A stretch of 64,000 nucleotides of DNA from Rhizobium grahamii CCGE 502 (lineage in GTDB: Bacteria; Pseudomonadota; Alphaproteobacteria; Rhizobiales; Rhizobiaceae), in assembly GCF_000298315.2 (NCBI RefSeq), contig NZ_AEYE02000028.1, positions 1 through 64,000 on the forward strand, read 5' to 3'. Below the pieces are notes generated by a model. That model was not told the origin of the DNA. It searched no databases and saw only the letters and a program-made list of their open reading frames with translations. The first letter of the stretch is position 1. Each line of letters opens with the position of its first letter. This document shows, in pieces, positions 62,240 to 64,000 of the stretch. The position numbers and the translations under genes were made by a program.

Positions 62240-62895
62240 CAAACCTCGTTTCAGGATTTCATTACAGTTTTTTGCCGACCCCATTGGAAAATAGGCGCGA
62301 ATAAGTCTCTAAGTCTCGTAGATGACGTTTCAGGCTTGATTGTTGGCCCTACCTGTCAAACTGTCCCGTCGGGCAGACGCTCTCAGCCACGCGCCAGCGG
62401 CACGTCGTGGTCTTTTTTACGCCGCTGGTTCCATGGGAGAGCATAGCGTGCGTCGCAACATCTCGCCGTCGTTGGCCCAGCTGATAAACGTTTTAACCAC
62501 CGGCTTGTTCGCGTACGGTGGCGAACAGAGGTTTAGCAGGCGTTGCCCGGAGCTGGTGCAGGCGGTGCGCCGCACCACAATTGCCAGATAACGCGGCCTC
62601 ATCGAAAACATTCAACCGGTCATTGGATATGACGTCTTAGGTCCTCTGCCAGATGGCGTCACACTCATCCGCGTCCTGATGGTGGGTCGCAACAAGCTGC
62701 GGCAGAAAAACTGAAGTTGGGAACATTGGGCGCTTTTGCCTAACGGCCTGAGCACGCACCATAGGGTAGTTGACACCGTAACTTGCGACCAAGCTGAGGT
62801 TGCGGTGGCTGAAGCTTTCATTGCAAAGGGCCCGCCGATCCAGTTTCTGACGAGCCCAACGGTCTACATTGCGGCTGAGATTACGCGCGCAACGA
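62240..62895. other. Gene-poor stretch before the outer-membrane barrel gene
   Basis: About 650 bases with no recognised gene on either strand. Short frames (for example near 62340-62590) have low-complexity Arg/Ser/Pro-rich translations typical of non-coding frames. No repeat or terminator stands out. Confidence 0.4.
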
Positions 62896-63651
62896 TCAGA
62901 ACTGCTTGCGGAAGCCGATCGTTACGGAATTGCTGGAGAAATCCGTGCTCGACGTAGTGCCATCACGAGCAGTGAGATCGAAGGTATCCGCCGCGGTGTA
63001 CCTATATCCAACTTCAAACGTTGTATTCTGAAACAACGACGTATTTGTGAACAGTCCCAGCCCCTGAATGTCGATACCGACACCTGCGTCGAGATGGTAG
63101 GCAAAAGCCGTGTCGCTGTCGTCCATCAGTGTCGCAACACCCGCAACGCCCTGTCTGCGCAGTTCCAGGTTCATAAAGCCAACGCCGCCTCCGACGTATG
63201 GTTTGATAGCGCTAAAAGCGCCGCCGCCCTGCGATAATGGAATGTCGATAAAGCCGTTGACGTAGCCCTGAAAGGTCCGAGCGTCACCAAAGGAGTCGAT
63301 CGAGTCGACAGTCCCTAAGCCCGCAACGCTGTGCTCGTCGACGGACGCTGTGCCGTACCCTAGCTCAAGTTCGAGCCTTGGAGACACCCAACCTGCCGCT
63401 CCGAAATCATAGCCGGCACGGAGCGCGGTGTAAAAACCGACGTCGTAGTCGGTCGACACTCTCACGCCAAGAACATCAAAGCCGGTGTCATCAAGGAAGT
63501 TAATCGTGCTGACGCTGCCGATGTAAAAGCCCGACGTCGACGGGGCAAGAACCGGCTGTTCAGTTGGAGCAACCAGATCGGCAGCTTGCCCGGCCGACAA
63601 GGACACGGTCGATAAAAGGACTGCCGTCAGAAGATAAGTGCGGTAGCGCAT
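62896..63651 (-). CDS. Outer membrane beta-barrel protein (Omp25/RopB-like)
   Basis: 251 residues. A Sec signal peptide (MRYRTYLLTAVLLSTVSLSA, likely cleaved after GQA) leads to an eight-stranded-type barrel: repeated aromatic/Gly strands such as YTALRAGYDFGAAGWVSPRL, IKPYVGGGVGFMNLEL and a final strand ending in RKQF, the Phe-terminated signal for BAM insertion. Size and pattern match the Omp25 family of rhizobia and Brucella. GAGGAA precedes the ATG. Confidence 0.88.
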   Translation of the reverse strand: MRYRTYLLTAVLLSTVSLSAGQAADLVAPTEQPVLAPSTSGFYIGSVSTINFLDDTGFDVLGVRVSTDYDVGFYTALRAGYDFGAAGWVSPRLELELGYGTASVDEHSVAGLGTVDSIDSFGDARTFQGYVNGFIDIPLSQGGGAFSAIKPYVGGGVGFMNLELRRQGVAGVATLMDDSDTAFAYHLDAGVGIDIQGLGLFTNTSLFQNTTFEVGYRYTAADTFDLTARDGTTSSTDFSSNSVTIGFRKQF

Positions 63652-64000
63652 GTGCGGGTTCCTCGAATAAGTGCTAATTTAGTTCGAGTTAAAACCTAAG
63701 GCGTTGCGGCCTTAGTGAACACCCAAGCCTGGCAAGAAAGACAGCAATCGCAGGCGGTATTCACCTTCATGTTGCATAGTTGCCGCAACTCCACTTCTCT
63801 GCGTGGTCTCTCGCCAGGCCCGAGCGCGAATAGGCAACGGCTCGCCGGCCGTGGTATCGATATCCGCTTGCTGCTCCAGCCCAGAGTTGGGGTAGCGCTA
63901 AGGAGGACCGTAGTGGTCGCAGCCCGCCGACGGCAACAACAGATCCCGGGATAGACCTTCGGAATCCACCGTGACCCGACCATCGCACCTGCCAAACCGG
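63652..64000. other. Right-edge stretch with no recognised gene
   Basis: Contains the promoter side of the barrel gene (TTCGAGTTAAAAC near 63685) and overlapping short frames on both strands with Arg/Ser/Pro-rich translations. I support no gene here. Confidence 0.4.

Noticed and set aside
62240-62895. Transposase or insertion-sequence remnant
   Set aside because: No inverted ends, DDE-like motifs or recognisable transposase segments could be found in any frame.
63696-63995. Leftward 99-residue open frame at the right edge
   Set aside because: Arg/Ser/Pro-rich translation overlapped by an equally long opposite frame; no ribosome site or similarity.
1-64000. CRISPR array, prophage or conjugative transfer genes
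   Set aside because: No regularly spaced direct repeats, phage structural genes or tra/vir motifs were seen.

Overview
The window looks like an accessory region, perhaps part of a secondary replicon, of an alphaproteobacterium of the Rhizobiaceae type. This is inferred from several things: a Rhizobium-style sugar ABC operon with Gfo/Idh/MocA and isomerase genes under a ROK regulator, FixJ-type response regulators, an Omp25-like barrel, and CbtAB, DUF6894 and DUF2934-like genes. GC content is high by eye. No rRNA genes, intact tRNA genes, CRISPR arrays, insertion sequences or prophage genes were seen.

Layout. (1) 0.4-9.1 kb: a leftward sugar or polyol uptake and catabolism operon (isomerase, binding protein, oxidoreductase, ABC ATPase, permease, ABM-type monooxygenase). 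A rightward ROK regulator diverges from it, followed by a paralogue of the binding protein that has no signal peptide. (2) 9.5-20.7 kb: a catabolic block with a flavin/2Fe-2S reductase, a HisC-like aminotransferase, a GlcD-like FAD dehydrogenase, decayed etfAB remnants, an amino-acid-type ABC importer whose ATPase is fused to an M14-like DUF2817 peptidase domain, a Rieske oxygenase and a LysR regulator. (3) 21-28.5 kb: a periplasmic alpha/beta hydrolase, a LuxR-type regulator without a LuxI, an SDR, an MscS channel with a cyclic-nucleotide-binding domain (5' end frameshifted), a TehA-type exporter and an MBL hydrolase, together with an arylsulfatase remnant and a decayed regulator. (4) 28.8-39.1 kb: a 1,821-residue kinase-like/AAA/GAF/PAS/histidine kinase and a leftward run of small detoxification or stress genes. 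(5) 39.5-44.6 kb: a regulator with a reversed domain order (DNA-binding then receiver), then alternating intact and broken genes (chlorite-dismutase-like, AhpD-like, DUF6130-like). (6) 44.7-48.1 kb: a PAS histidine kinase, a FixJ regulator and a stand-alone receiver. (7) 48.2-54.5 kb: CbtAB cobalt uptake divergent from a three-subunit cobalt-type nitrile/thiocyanate-hydratase-like enzyme, an aquaporin-family channel and cytochrome P460, then a DUF6894 gene, an ArsR regulator and a ketoglutarate-semialdehyde-type dehydrogenase. (8) 54.5-64 kb: membrane and lipid genes (DUF599, DUF1295, cyclopropane-fatty-acid-synthase-like, lipocalin), a ferritin-like YciE protein, an esterase, an outer-membrane barrel and several short unknown genes.

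How it fits together. The first 20 kb reads as two nutrient-capture modules. The middle is a patchwork of detoxification enzymes and sensors with much gene decay. Two loci (21.6-23.1 kb and 39.1-40.3 kb) share both a double-hairpin element and a regulator sequence and look like diverged copies of one ancestral locus. The strongest candidates for new biology are the peptidase-ABC ATPase fusion, the cytoplasmic-looking binding-protein paralogue beside the ROK regulator, and the cobalt hydratase cluster with a His-rich subunit tail and a 17-bp dyad between the divergent operons.
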